From Rhodospirillaceae bacterium UBA6219 (GTDB lineage Bacteria > Pseudomonadota > Alphaproteobacteria > Rhodospirillales > Magnetospirillaceae): DNA of 64,000 nt. The notes below the pieces were generated by a model, which worked only from the letters and a program-made list of their open reading frames with translations, was not told where the DNA came from and did not search any database. Positions 24,231 to 32,900 of the stretch are shown here, in pieces. The stretch lies in contig DISD01000103.1 of NCBI GenBank assembly GCA_002435715.1, forward strand, positions 62,001 to 126,000, in the 5' to 3' direction. Each line of letters opens with the position of its first letter. The first letter of the stretch is position 1. The translations under genes and the position numbers were made by a program.

Positions 24231-25190
24231 ATGCGCGTCGCCGTGGTCGGTTCCGGCAACATGGGGTCCAACCATTTGCGGGTTTACAGCCAGTTGCAGG
24301 GGCCGGAACTGGTGGGGCTGGTCGATCCCGACCAAGCTCGGGCCGAAGCCCTGGCCAAGCAATACGGCTGCCAGGTGTTTTCCCGCGTCGAGGATCTGGT
24401 GGGCAAGGTCGACGCCGTGACCATTGCCAGCCCGTCGGTGACCCATGGCGAGATCGGCACCGTGTTGTTGGAAAACGGCATCCACTGTTTGGTGGAAAAG
24501 CCCCTGGCGGTGACCGAGGACCAGTGCCAATCGCTGATCGGCGCTGCGGAAAAAAGTGGCGCCGTGCTGATGGTCGGCCATATCGAACGCTTCAACCCGG
24601 CGGTGGAACAATTGGGCCAGTTCCTGGCCGGCGGCCATAAGGTGCACGCCTTGGACGCGCGCCGTATGAGCGCGGTGTCGTCGCGCATCACCGACGTGGA
24701 CGTGGTGATGGATTTGATGATCCACGATTTGGACGTGGCCAATGGGTTGATCGATGACGAGGTCGTCAGTGTCCAGGCCCAGGGCATCGACGTGCAGGGC
24801 TATGGCCACGATTTCGTCACCGCCTTGGTGCGTTATGCTGGCGGCACGGTGGCCAGCTTCACCGCCAGCCGCATCACCCAGAACAAGATCCGCCAATTGC
24901 ACATCACCGCCGATATCGGCTTCGTCGAAGCCGATTACCTGCGCCAGGAAATGATGATCTATCGGCAAAGCCGGGCGTCGGACCTGCCCAGCGGCTCGGC
25001 CGGCGGTTATGTGATGGATCTGGCCATGGATCGCGTCTATGTGCGTCATTCCGAGCCCTTGGTCCGCGAAATCAGCCATTTCGTCGACGTGGTCAAGAAG
25101 GGCGGCAAGCCCAAGACCGACGGTGTCAGTGCCCTGCGCTCGCTGCGTCTGGCCTGGGCCATCCAGGACGCCCTGAAGGCGGGTATCTGA
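24231..25190 (+). CDS. wlbA: Gfo/Idh/MocA dehydrogenase, WlbA/WbpB-like
   Basis: A 319-residue NAD-dependent sugar dehydrogenase. The Rossmann motif VVGSGNMGSNHLR is at the N-terminus and the family signature CLVEKPLAV is near residue 86, followed by the C-terminal alpha/beta substrate domain. It would oxidise C-3 of the UDP-sugar before amination by the divergent WlbC-like enzyme. A strong GGAGG before ATG 24231 decides against a longer frame. One base separates it from the epimerase gene. Confidence 0.85.
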   Translation: MRVAVVGSGNMGSNHLRVYSQLQGPELVGLVDPDQARAEALAKQYGCQVFSRVEDLVGKVDAVTIASPSVTHGEIGTVLLENGIHCLVEKPLAVTEDQCQSLIGAAEKSGAVLMVGHIERFNPAVEQLGQFLAGGHKVHALDARRMSAVSSRITDVDVVMDLMIHDLDVANGLIDDEVVSVQAQGIDVQGYGHDFVTALVRYAGGTVASFTASRITQNKIRQLHITADIGFVEADYLRQEMMIYRQSRASDLPSGSAGGYVMDLAMDRVYVRHSEPLVREISHFVDVVKKGGKPKTDGVSALRSLRLAWAIQDALKAGI

Positions 25191-25191
25191 G

Positions 25192-26163
25192 ATGGCGCAG
25201 CGTTTCGCGGGCAAGCGCGTCGTCGTCACCGGCGGCGCCGGCTTCATCGGCAGCCATCTGGTGGATGCATTGCTGGCGGAAGGTGCTGCCCATGTGGCGG
25301 TGGTGGACACCTTCTTCCTCGGCAAGGAAGAAAACCTCGACGATTCCCGCCGCCTGCATGGTGACCGCCTGTCGGTGCTGCGCGAAGATGCCGGCGAGCT
25401 GACCGCCATGGCGGCGGTGATGGACAAGGTCAAGCCCGACGTGGTGTTCAACCTGGCCACCAAGGCGTTGCTGTATTCTTTTTTCAATCCGGCCGGCGCC
25501 TGTCGGGTCAATCTGGACATCGCCATTGCCTTGGGCGAGTTGCAGCGCCAGGGTGCCTTTGGCCGTCTGGTGCATTTCTCGTCATCCGAGGTTTACGGCT
25601 CGGCCCAATTCGTCCCTATGGATGAAAGCCATCCGCTATTGGCGGAAACCTCCTATGCCGCCGGCAAGGCGGCGGGCGACCTGCTGTTGGCGTCCTATGT
25701 CAACATGTTCGGCGCCGACATCACCATGATCCGCCCGTTCAACAATTACGGCCCGCGCCAGAATGACGGCCAACTGGCCGCCATCATTCCGCTGACCCTG
25801 CGCAAGATCCGCGAAGGCGGCCAGCCGATGATTCAGGGTGACGGCCTGCAGACCCGCGACTTCATCTATGTGGGCGACACGGTGGAAGCCACCTTGAAGC
25901 TGTCGCAGCGCGACGACATCAAGGGCCGGGTGCTGAATTTGGGATCGGGTCGCGAAACCACCATCAAGGCCATCATTGACGGTATCAGCGCCGAAGTGGG
26001 CTATGATGGCGGCATCGACTGGCAGCCGGCCCGCGCCGCCGATGTGCGCCGCCACTGCGCCGGGGTTGACGCCGCCACCGCTCTGATCGGCCCGGTTGCC
26101 CCCACCCAGCTGGAACAAGGCCTGAAACAGACCATCGCCTGGTACCGGAGCCGCACGGCATGA
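25192..26163 (+). CDS. NAD-dependent nucleotide-sugar epimerase/dehydratase (extended SDR)
   Basis: A 323-residue extended SDR. TGGAGFIG is at 13-20, SSEVYG at 131-136 and the catalytic Tyr155/Lys159 pair is in YAAGK; RPFNNYGPRQ and a GRVLNLGSG block follow. It lacks the D-E pair of true 4,6-dehydratases at the active site (SSE instead of TDE), so a 4-epimerase or decarboxylase-like role is more likely. It is operonic with the WlbA-like gene and overlaps the next aminotransferase by ATGA, so the two may make one amino sugar. Confidence 0.82.
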   Translation: MAQRFAGKRVVVTGGAGFIGSHLVDALLAEGAAHVAVVDTFFLGKEENLDDSRRLHGDRLSVLREDAGELTAMAAVMDKVKPDVVFNLATKALLYSFFNPAGACRVNLDIAIALGELQRQGAFGRLVHFSSSEVYGSAQFVPMDESHPLLAETSYAAGKAAGDLLLASYVNMFGADITMIRPFNNYGPRQNDGQLAAIIPLTLRKIREGGQPMIQGDGLQTRDFIYVGDTVEATLKLSQRDDIKGRVLNLGSGRETTIKAIIDGISAEVGYDGGIDWQPARAADVRRHCAGVDAATALIGPVAPTQLEQGLKQTIAWYRSRTA

Positions 26164-27281
26164 TTCCGATCATCCGCCCCGACCTCAGCTTCGACGAAGT
26201 CGCCGACGATCTGCGGGCGGTGATCGAATCGGGACAATTGACCAGCGGCCGCATGGTCGCCGAATTTGAATCCCTGGTGGCCCAGACGGTGGGCGTCAAA
26301 CATGCCATCGCCACCACTTCGGCGACCACCGCGCTTCATCTGGCCCTGGCGGCCAAGGGGATCGGTGCGGGCGACGAGGTGCTGGTATCGGATTTTTCGT
26401 TTCCGGCCAGTGCGAACGCCATCATTCAGACCGGTGCGGTGCCGGTCTTCGTCGATTGTCGCCCCGGCGGCTTCGATCTGGATGTGGAAGACGCCGCCCG
26501 CAAGGTGACGGCGCGCACCAAAGCGATCATGCCGGTCCATCCCTTCGGCATGCCGGCCGACATCAAGGCCATCGCCGCCTTGGCCGGCCAGCATGGGCTT
26601 TTCGTGGTGGAAGACGCCGCCTGCGCCATTGGCGCCGAACGTGACGGCATCCGTTGCGGCGGCGGTCCCGGCGTCGGCTGTTTCAGCTTTCATCCGCGCA
26701 AGCTGATCACCACCGGCGAAGGTGGGGCGGTGACCACCAATGACGATGCCCTGGCGGCGCGTTTGCGTCTGCTGCGCAGCCATGGCGGTCAGGCCGGCCC
26801 CAAGGTGGGGCTGGAATTCGTGGAAAACGGCTATAATTACCGCCTGTCGGAAGTTCAGGCGGTGTTGGGAATCGCCCAGATGAAGCGCCTGGACGCCATC
26901 TTGGACGACCGTCGCCGTACGGCGGCTTCGTACCGTCAGAAATTGAGCGGTGTGACGGGAATCAGCCTGCCGCAATTCGATGTCCCGGGGACCGGCACCT
27001 TCCAATCTTTCGTGGTCATGCTGGATGAGGGTATCAACCGTGACCGGGTGGTGGCCGATTTGCGCGCCGCCGGTGTGGAAACCACTTTGGGGACTTATGC
27101 CCAGCATGCGCATCCGGCCTTTGCCCGTTTCGGCCACGTTGCCGGGGATTGTCCGCATTCCTGGAAGGCCCAGCGTCAAAGCCTGACCTTGCCGCTGTTG
27201 CCGCGTATGGAGGCCGAGACGGTGGTCGCGGTTTGCCGGGAATTAACCGGCGCTCGTTCGCTAACGCATTATCCGCTCTGA
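26160..27281 (+). CDS. DegT/DnrJ/EryC1 sugar aminotransferase
   Basis: A 373-residue PLP aminotransferase with TTSATTALHL near residue 52, VVEDAACAIGA near 149, and Schiff-base Lys181 in SFHPRKLITTGEGG. It probably aminates the keto sugar produced by the coupled epimerase/dehydratase gene. It is the last gene of the plus-strand set; the next 260 bases contain only decayed transposase sequence. The keto-sugar specificity (C-3, C-4 or C-6) cannot be told. Confidence 0.86.
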   Translation: MIPIIRPDLSFDEVADDLRAVIESGQLTSGRMVAEFESLVAQTVGVKHAIATTSATTALHLALAAKGIGAGDEVLVSDFSFPASANAIIQTGAVPVFVDCRPGGFDLDVEDAARKVTARTKAIMPVHPFGMPADIKAIAALAGQHGLFVVEDAACAIGAERDGIRCGGGPGVGCFSFHPRKLITTGEGGAVTTNDDALAARLRLLRSHGGQAGPKVGLEFVENGYNYRLSEVQAVLGIAQMKRLDAILDDRRRTAASYRQKLSGVTGISLPQFDVPGTGTFQSFVVMLDEGINRDRVVADLRAAGVETTLGTYAQHAHPAFARFGHVAGDCPHSWKAQRQSLTLPLLPRMEAETVVAVCRELTGARSLTHYPL

Positions 27282-27325
27282 CGGAATCGCGATGGATTCC
27301 CAAAGGCGTGGAAATCTGATTCAAG

Positions 27326-27453
27326 ATGGGGGCTGGTGAGGGAGGTCAGTCCTGCCGTTCGGTGGCGAAACGGTTCGGAATAGCGGTTTCGAAGCCATCA
27401 CCCCGGCCGGGTTCATCAACTACTTCGCCGTTGCTGGTTATGAGCGCGTTTGA
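27326..27453 (+). pseudogene. Probable IS630-type transposase remnant
   Basis: Two short pieces suggest a collapsed transposase gene. At 27350-27391 the translation is SCRSVAKRFGIAVS, like the N-terminal helix-turn-helix of IS630-family transposases. In another frame, up to a stop at 27451, it reads FINYFAVAGYERV, like the C-terminal tail of such proteins. The body between them is missing. The rest of 27282-27539 shows nothing else recognisable. Confidence 0.4.
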
Positions 27454-27543
27454 CCGGGGAATGTTTGTCTTATGAATTACTGTGCCGAGAGGCGACAAAG
27501 GAACCAATCGGGAAGATGTGGGCCGTTTGACGGGCTGCTCTAG

Positions 27544-27570
27544 GTGTTTAGTCCCGGCATTTGATGGTGC
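27544..27570. repeat. Left terminal inverted repeat of IS481-family element
   Basis: A 27-base repeat beginning GTGTTTAGTCCCGGCA. It is identical in inverse orientation to 28353-28379 and preceded by CTAG. Confidence 0.9.
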
Positions 27571-27604
27571 ATTCTTGTCCACGGAGTGGAAGGAGGCACT
27601 ATGT

Positions 27605-28383
27605 ATGGGCCAGGTTCTACACGGCAGCGCCACGACGACAGAGGCAGTCTGTCGAGCAATAAAGATAGTCAAGAAAGCCTGAGGGCCCTTGCCAAGTGTT
27701 ACGGGATTAACCCCAAAAGGTTGCCAAGTGGAAGAAACGCCGATCCGTCAGCGATCTACCGACGGGGCCGAAGGAAGCTAAATCCACGGTGCTGAGCATC
27801 GAGAAGGAGGCCATCATCGTGGCCTTCCGCCGCCATACCTTGTTGCCGTTGGACGATTGCCTCTACGCCTTGCAGGCGACGGTCCCGCACCTGACCCGTT
27901 CTGCTTTGCATCGTTGCTCTTGCAGCGCCACGGCATCAGCCGTCTGCCGGAAACCGAGGGGGACAAACCTGCCAAGAAGCGGTTCAAGACCTACCCCATC
28001 GGCTATTTTCACATCGACATTGCCGAGGTGCGCACCGTCGAAGGCAAGATCCACCTCTATGTCGCCATTGATCGCACCAGCAAATTCGCCTTCGTCCAGC
28101 TGGCCCGGAAGACAGGACGGACATCGGCTTCGGCCTTCCTGGTCGCCCTGATCGCTGCCGTCCCCTACAAGATCCACACGGTGCTGACCGACAACGGCAT
28201 CCAATTCACCTTTCCGCCGCGCTACGCCAACGGTCCCACTGCGCGCTACATGACCCACATGTTCGACATGCGCTGCCGCGAGAACGGCATCGAACATCGG
28301 CTGACCAAGATCAAGCATCCGTGGACCAACAGGCAGGTGGAGCGCATGAACCGCACCATCAAATGCCGGGACTAAACACCTAG
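27605..28383 (+). pseudogene. IS481-family transposase, frameshifted and C-terminally deleted
   Basis: Integrase-core (DDE) transposase reading MGQVLHGSATTTEAV from ATG 27605, then broken. One base seems lost near 27662 and one near 27719, and two are extra near 27916. The DDE core reads on from about 27920 (YFHIDIAEVRT, VLTDNGIQF, VERMNRTIK). After NRTIK the sequence jumps, in another frame, to the family C-terminus HQMPGLNT and a TAG stop at 28381-28383. About 60 to 70 codons are therefore missing, including the region after the last catalytic residue. The stop codon lies in the CTAG target copy, not in the element. The gene is inactive. Confidence 0.85.
28353..28379. repeat. Right terminal inverted repeat of IS481-family element
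   Basis: An exact reverse complement of 27544-27570, followed by CTAG. It also encodes the transposase C-terminal tail. Confidence 0.9.
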
Positions 28384-29375
28384 GGCTGGCCCAAAGGCTT
28401 GTGTTTCACTGCCGATCGCGGTGGTTCACATTGTTCGGCCAACCACTTTAAATGTGCGTTTAACGTGTTCGCCTTGACCGGGGTCCCGATTGGATATCCA
28501 GAAGGGAAAACTTTTGCCGTTCCAACCATGTTAAGGTGAGTCTCGTCCCAGAAATATTTATTATTTTCTGATACTCCTGGGGTGTATGTTAAGTCATAAA
28601 TACCATCTGGCAAGGTGTTAGAAAAAATACGCACTGGATCTAGAATAAATGATTGGTCAATTTTATGGAGATATGCCATGGGGAGTGGCGGCCTTACATA
28701 CGAAACATCTATTCCATAGTTTTTGAAAAATGAATCTATTTCCTTAAGAAGTATTAAGTTGTCTTGTGTTATGCTATGTTGTTCTTCATTGAACTTTGGC
28801 ATATAACCAGTGAAAACTGGATCATTGATGTTATGTGTAGCGCCAGTGTCGTCAATCCAAGATGCGTATGAAGATGTGTAATTATACTTAATCTTTGATA
28901 TCGAGTTTGATATATAAGACTTTGTATTCTTTACCCTATAAATAAAAGATGACAAGACACTTTTGTAGTCCGTCTCATCAAAGTACTTTTTTCCATCAAA
29001 TGTATGTCCATCCAATAAATAAATAACGCGTCGGATATTTTTTATTTGCTGTGGGTTCAGTCGGTCTAGGAAACCTTTGACGGCATGGGGGTTGCCATAG
29101 ATCGCATGCAGGTTGATGACCGGTTCGCCGACCAATTCACTGGACAAATGGCGTGATCGGGACGTGCCAAAGACCAGAATATGCGGACCTTCCTGCAATT
29201 GGTGCAAATATTTATCGGCGGTGAGAACGTTTGAGGCGAATGTCTTCATAGGCCCATGGGATTCGCGCTCGCCAAAGGGGTCAACCCAAGTCACAGCCAG
29301 TGCCATGGCGGCACTGACGGCAAGAAGGGTGCCGAAGGAGACCCGAAGGTATATTTTAAAGACTGTATGCATCAT
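28380..29375 (-). CDS. Membrane-anchored SGNH-like protein, partner of AlgI-type MBOAT (AlgJ-like)
   Basis: A 331-residue protein with one N-terminal hydrophobic anchor (10-30), then an extracytoplasmic domain. GTSRSRH at 70-76 has the place of the SGNH nucleophile block, and DETHLNMVG near the C-terminus holds the Asp-His pair. Such proteins finish O-acetylation of surface glycans with an MBOAT protein. It follows the MBOAT gene by one base. The middle is unusually rich in A and T. Its TAG stop is in the palindromic CTAG that borders the IS481 element, which also supplies the transposase stop on the other strand. Confidence 0.75.
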   Translation of the reverse strand: MMHTVFKIYLRVSFGTLLAVSAAMALAVTWVDPFGERESHGPMKTFASNVLTADKYLHQLQEGPHILVFGTSRSRHLSSELVGEPVINLHAIYGNPHAVKGFLDRLNPQQIKNIRRVIYLLDGHTFDGKKYFDETDYKSVLSSFIYRVKNTKSYISNSISKIKYNYTSSYASWIDDTGATHNINDPVFTGYMPKFNEEQHSITQDNLILLKEIDSFFKNYGIDVSYVRPPLPMAYLHKIDQSFILDPVRIFSNTLPDGIYDLTYTPGVSENNKYFWDETHLNMVGTAKVFPSGYPIGTPVKANTLNAHLKWLAEQCEPPRSAVKHKPLGQP

Positions 29376-29376
29376 T

Positions 29377-30891
29377 TCAGAAATTAAAATACAAGAATTC
29401 AGTGACTTCGCCCAGGCCGATTAGGGCGGCGAACAACAAAACGCCGGAATAGATTGCCCAGGTTTTGTTTGGTCGCCAGCGCCAGCGAGATTCCAGTGCC
29501 AGCCCCTCGGATTCCAGGGCAGGGCGATACCGACGCAAAAGCTGATAGCAGTTTGGGCTGCCCAAGGCGATCAGCAACATGACGACCAAGATGGCCATTT
29601 GGTCGGGGCTTGGCAGCAGATAGCCAATGCGGGTGGAATCGAACTGCACCCCCAGGCCAATCAGCCATGGGGTGGCGGGACCAAATAAGCGGCCGGCACC
29701 CGATGGGACGACAACGCCGTTTGCACCGTACATCCCCTGGAGCAAGGCCCAGACACCAGCGGGGGTTTCGCCGCGGAACCACACCCAGGCGATGACGACG
29801 GCCAGGAAGGTTAACATCCAGCCCAAAAGGCGGGGCATGGGTAAAGCCACGTGGTCGCGCCATAAATGCGCGACCAGCAGGTAAAAGCCATGCAGCCCTC
29901 CCCAGATCACAAAAGTCCAGCCAGCACCGTGCCACAGCCCGCCCAACAGCATGGTGATCATCAGATTCAGATGGCGCCGCAAGGGCCCATGACGGTTTCC
30001 CCCCAGTGGAATGTAAAGATAATCACGCAGGAATCGTGACAGTGTCATGTGCCATCGGCGCCAAAAATCGATGATGCTGGTTGCCTGATAGGGTGAAAAG
30101 AAATTCATTGGTAAACGAATGCCGAACATCAGTGACATCCCAACGGCCGCATCGGAATAGCCGGAAAAATCGAAATAGATCTGCAAGGTATAGGCCAGGG
30201 CCCCAAACCAGGATTCGACGAAAGTCATCTTATCGCCTGTTTCGGCAAGGGAAAATATCCGCCCGACATAAACCGAGAGATTGTCAGCCAATATGATCTT
30301 CTTGAATAGCCCGCAACTTAGCAGGAACAGGCCAACCGTGAATCGTCCCCAATTGAAACGAAAAATACTGGGGTGGTCGAATTGCGGCATCATCTGCGCA
30401 TGGTGCAAGATCGGACCGGACAGCAGATGGGGGAAGTAAGTTACGAACAAGCCGTAATTAACAGGTTTGCGCTCCCAGGCGATGCGACGGCTGACATCGA
30501 TTAAATAAGCTATTTGCGTAAAGGTAAAAAAGGAGATTCCCAGAGGCATCTCAACCTTATCCAGAGATAATCCAAATATTGCGCCAATAAAGTGTTGGTA
30601 TTTATAGTAACATAGCAAAAATATATTTGCCATAATGGCAGCCGTCAGCACGGCACGGGTGTTCCCGCCGGCTAAGCGGGTGCGGGAAATCTGGTTGCCC
30701 ATGACGAAGTTGAAGATTGCGGAGCCGACAAGCAAAGGAAGAAATATAGGCTGCCACCAGGCATAAAAAAACAGAGATGATGCCAATAAAAATAAAGCTG
30801 CTGACTTATGAGATATTCGAGATATTAAATAAAACCCAGTTAATGTAATGGGTAGAAACAGAAAAATAAACTCGTATGAGTTGAAAAGCAT
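29377..30891 (-). CDS. AlgI-type MBOAT O-acyltransferase
   Basis: A 504-residue polytopic membrane protein of the AlgI family. Landmarks are YFDFSGYSDAAVGMSLMFGI, FWRRWHMTLSRFLRDYLYIPLGGNRHG and the catalytic-histidine block LLGGLWHGAGWTFVIWGGLHG. It transfers acetyl groups across the inner membrane to an SGNH-type partner encoded next (28380-29375). It is about 100 residues longer than the DltB-like protein at 14592 and clearly a different subfamily. The gene's 5' end and upstream region are AT-rich, which suggests acquisition. Confidence 0.9.
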   Translation of the reverse strand: MLFNSYEFIFLFLPITLTGFYLISRISHKSAALFLLASSLFFYAWWQPIFLPLLVGSAIFNFVMGNQISRTRLAGGNTRAVLTAAIMANIFLLCYYKYQHFIGAIFGLSLDKVEMPLGISFFTFTQIAYLIDVSRRIAWERKPVNYGLFVTYFPHLLSGPILHHAQMMPQFDHPSIFRFNWGRFTVGLFLLSCGLFKKIILADNLSVYVGRIFSLAETGDKMTFVESWFGALAYTLQIYFDFSGYSDAAVGMSLMFGIRLPMNFFSPYQATSIIDFWRRWHMTLSRFLRDYLYIPLGGNRHGPLRRHLNLMITMLLGGLWHGAGWTFVIWGGLHGFYLLVAHLWRDHVALPMPRLLGWMLTFLAVVIAWVWFRGETPAGVWALLQGMYGANGVVVPSGAGRLFGPATPWLIGLGVQFDSTRIGYLLPSPDQMAILVVMLLIALGSPNCYQLLRRYRPALESEGLALESRWRWRPNKTWAIYSGVLLFAALIGLGEVTEFLYFNF

Positions 30892-30950
30892 GAATATCCC
30901 GCTGCAATGTTAAATTAAATACTGTATCTCTATATCGTAAGCTTACACCC

Positions 30951-30980
30951 TTGCGGCAACGGCGTAAATTTCTATATTAT
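30951..30980 (+). promoter_or_regulatory. Possible promoter of the radical SAM gene
   Basis: TTGCGG (30951-30956) and TATTAT (30975-30980) with 18 bases between, in an AT-rich gap. A small inverted repeat, GATCA/TGATC at 30985-31000, follows. The ATG at 31029 is 48 bases downstream of the -10 box. Confidence 0.35.
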
Positions 30981-31028
30981 ACAAGATCATTTTTCTGATC
31001 TATGTACCATTGTCGCGGGGTGCTGCTT

Positions 31029-32867
31029 ATGAAAGTCGTTGTGGTCACGATCCCGATGCGTGGCGTGCCGGAAGTGTTCCCCCCTTTCGGCAGTTTGACC
31101 ATACTAAAATATCTTCGCAAGCACGGCTTCAGCAATACAAAATTGCTGAATTTCGACTTCAGCAGACCCAGGATTGAGGAGGCGGTAAGCCAAATTGTCG
31201 CGGAAAAGCCTGATGTCATCGGAATCAGCGCAGTGGTTTCGACCTCTTATGGATACGTCAAGGATCTGATCCCGCGGATCAAGGAAATTTATCCCCAGGG
31301 TCTGATCGTCGTCGGCGGGGCGATGGTGGCCAGTTCCGAATTGCTGCTGCGCAATGTCAAGGCTGACCTATGTGTCATCGGCGAAGGTGAACAGCCGATC
31401 GTGGATATCTGTCGTCGCGCTGAAACGACTAAAAACCCGGCGGATTTTCAAGATATCGGTGGTCTTGCATTGCTGGATGGCGACGGAAAGCTGGTGAATA
31501 CCGGTTATGTTCCGCAATTGCCCGCCGACCAGCTTTACGACATCGACTGGAGCGACCTGGAAGAATCGGCCGATATCGGCTGGTATTTCGCGCCCGCCAT
31601 CGATCAGCCGGGAAAATGTGAACATTTTCTGAGTGACCCGCGCTCCCGGGAGATGATGCTGGCTGGCAAGAAAACGGGAACCTTGCTGTCATCACGAGGG
31701 TGCGTCGCCCGTTGCACGTTCTGCCACCGTCTGCAAAAGGGCATCCGCTATGTCCCGGTCGACATTCTGATGATCCGTATCCGGGAATTGATGGACCGTT
31801 ATGATGTGGGTTTTTTTCATTTTGGCGACGAAAATTTCGGCACCGACAAGCGCTGGCTTGCCGAATTGTGTGAAAAGATCAAGCCGCTAGGTGTTCTGTG
31901 GGCCGTTGGCGGCATGCGGGTCAATTGCGTTGATCCGCATTACATCCAGATGATGAAAGATGCGGGATGTGTTGCCATCATTTACGGGATGGAATCTGGC
32001 AGCCAACGTATTCTTGACGTGATGGAAAAGAAAACAACGGTCGAAGATAATCGCAATGCCATGAAATGGACTGCTGATGCCGGTTTGTGGACGGTTGTCC
32101 AGTTGATTTTGGGCATGCCAGGTGAAAACCGTGAAACTGTCCGCGAGACCGCGGAATTTGCAGCTTATGCCTTGACGTTGTCGCCGCAATTACGTCCAAG
32201 CTCTTTGTCCGTCAACTATGCCCAGGCTCTTCCTGGGACGCCGCTTTACGAATACGGTCGGCGTATGGGGCATATCGGCAAGAGTTTGGAGGAAGAAGAG
32301 CAGTATCTGATCAATATATCCGATTGCGAGGCCTACGAGACAGATTCAACCATTAATTTCACAGATTCCCCAATGGTTGAATGGCTCAGCTGGAGGTCGT
32401 GGATTAATCTAAAAGTGGCGAGGGACTATCTGCGGGAATATGGTGAAAACCATTACCTGCGGCAGCTCTTGTATTCGGGGCGCGATGCCCAGCTTGCCGA
32501 ACTGGGATTCTTCGCCGATCCGAAAAGAATGTTGGATCGCGAATTCGTTAGCAGCAAAGTGGTCAAACGCCCGTCTCTTTTCAGATTGCTAGTCAAGGGG
32601 AAATTAGGTCTAGCACAGGCCTGTTATCCGCAACTGGCTTGGACTTTCCGTTCGTTGCAGTGGCTTTTTATCGCGTTACGACTTCTACCCCGTCTTGGAT
32701 TGGTGAAGACCGGTTTGGAAGTGATGAAACACGTCCGCTATTTGCTGAAACGACAACGCCGGAACTTTGTCTATGGCTATCGTTCCTTGCGAAAAATTGT
32801 CGATAAGGATTTGCCCACTGTTTCGACCGACGACCCCGCAATGGAGCCCATGCGCAAAGGCCGATAA
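31029..32867 (+). CDS. B12-binding-domain radical SAM protein
   Basis: A 612-residue enzyme. An N-terminal cobalamin-binding-like Rossmann domain (KVVVVTIP, VIGISAVVSTSY, LIVVGGAMVASS, VIGEGE) covers about residues 1-135. The radical SAM TIM barrel follows with the Fe-S motif C225-x3-C229-x2-C232 (GCVARCTFCHR) and GMESGSQRIL. The last 200 residues match no recognised domain. Relatives modify sugars, lipids or hopanoids; the target here is unknown. ATG 31029 starts directly at the conserved domain. It stands alone between two IS481-family elements. Confidence 0.85.
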   Translation: MKVVVVTIPMRGVPEVFPPFGSLTILKYLRKHGFSNTKLLNFDFSRPRIEEAVSQIVAEKPDVIGISAVVSTSYGYVKDLIPRIKEIYPQGLIVVGGAMVASSELLLRNVKADLCVIGEGEQPIVDICRRAETTKNPADFQDIGGLALLDGDGKLVNTGYVPQLPADQLYDIDWSDLEESADIGWYFAPAIDQPGKCEHFLSDPRSREMMLAGKKTGTLLSSRGCVARCTFCHRLQKGIRYVPVDILMIRIRELMDRYDVGFFHFGDENFGTDKRWLAELCEKIKPLGVLWAVGGMRVNCVDPHYIQMMKDAGCVAIIYGMESGSQRILDVMEKKTTVEDNRNAMKWTADAGLWTVVQLILGMPGENRETVRETAEFAAYALTLSPQLRPSSLSVNYAQALPGTPLYEYGRRMGHIGKSLEEEEQYLINISDCEAYETDSTINFTDSPMVEWLSWRSWINLKVARDYLREYGENHYLRQLLYSGRDAQLAELGFFADPKRMLDREFVSSKVVKRPSLFRLLVKGKLGLAQACYPQLAWTFRSLQWLFIALRLLPRLGLVKTGLEVMKHVRYLLKRQRRNFVYGYRSLRKIVDKDLPTVSTDDPAMEPMRKGR

Positions 32868-32900
32868 ACGTATTCGGAAGTATTGGTGGGTTTACAGTGT

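Larger units (their letters stand above)
27544..28379 (+). mobile_element. IS481-family insertion sequence, internally deleted
   Basis: An 836-base element with perfect 27-base terminal inverted repeats and a CTAG on both sides (27540-27543 and 28380-28383), the target duplication typical of IS481. The enclosed transposase gene is broken by frameshifts and an internal deletion. From memory, full-length relatives are about 1 kb. It lies at the 3' end of the SGNH gene on the other strand without changing that gene's stop codon. Confidence 0.85.

Noticed and set aside
27482..27682. Short frame at the IS481 left end as an independent gene
   Set aside because: It is the first frame of the broken transposase running in from flanking sequence and crosses the terminal repeat.
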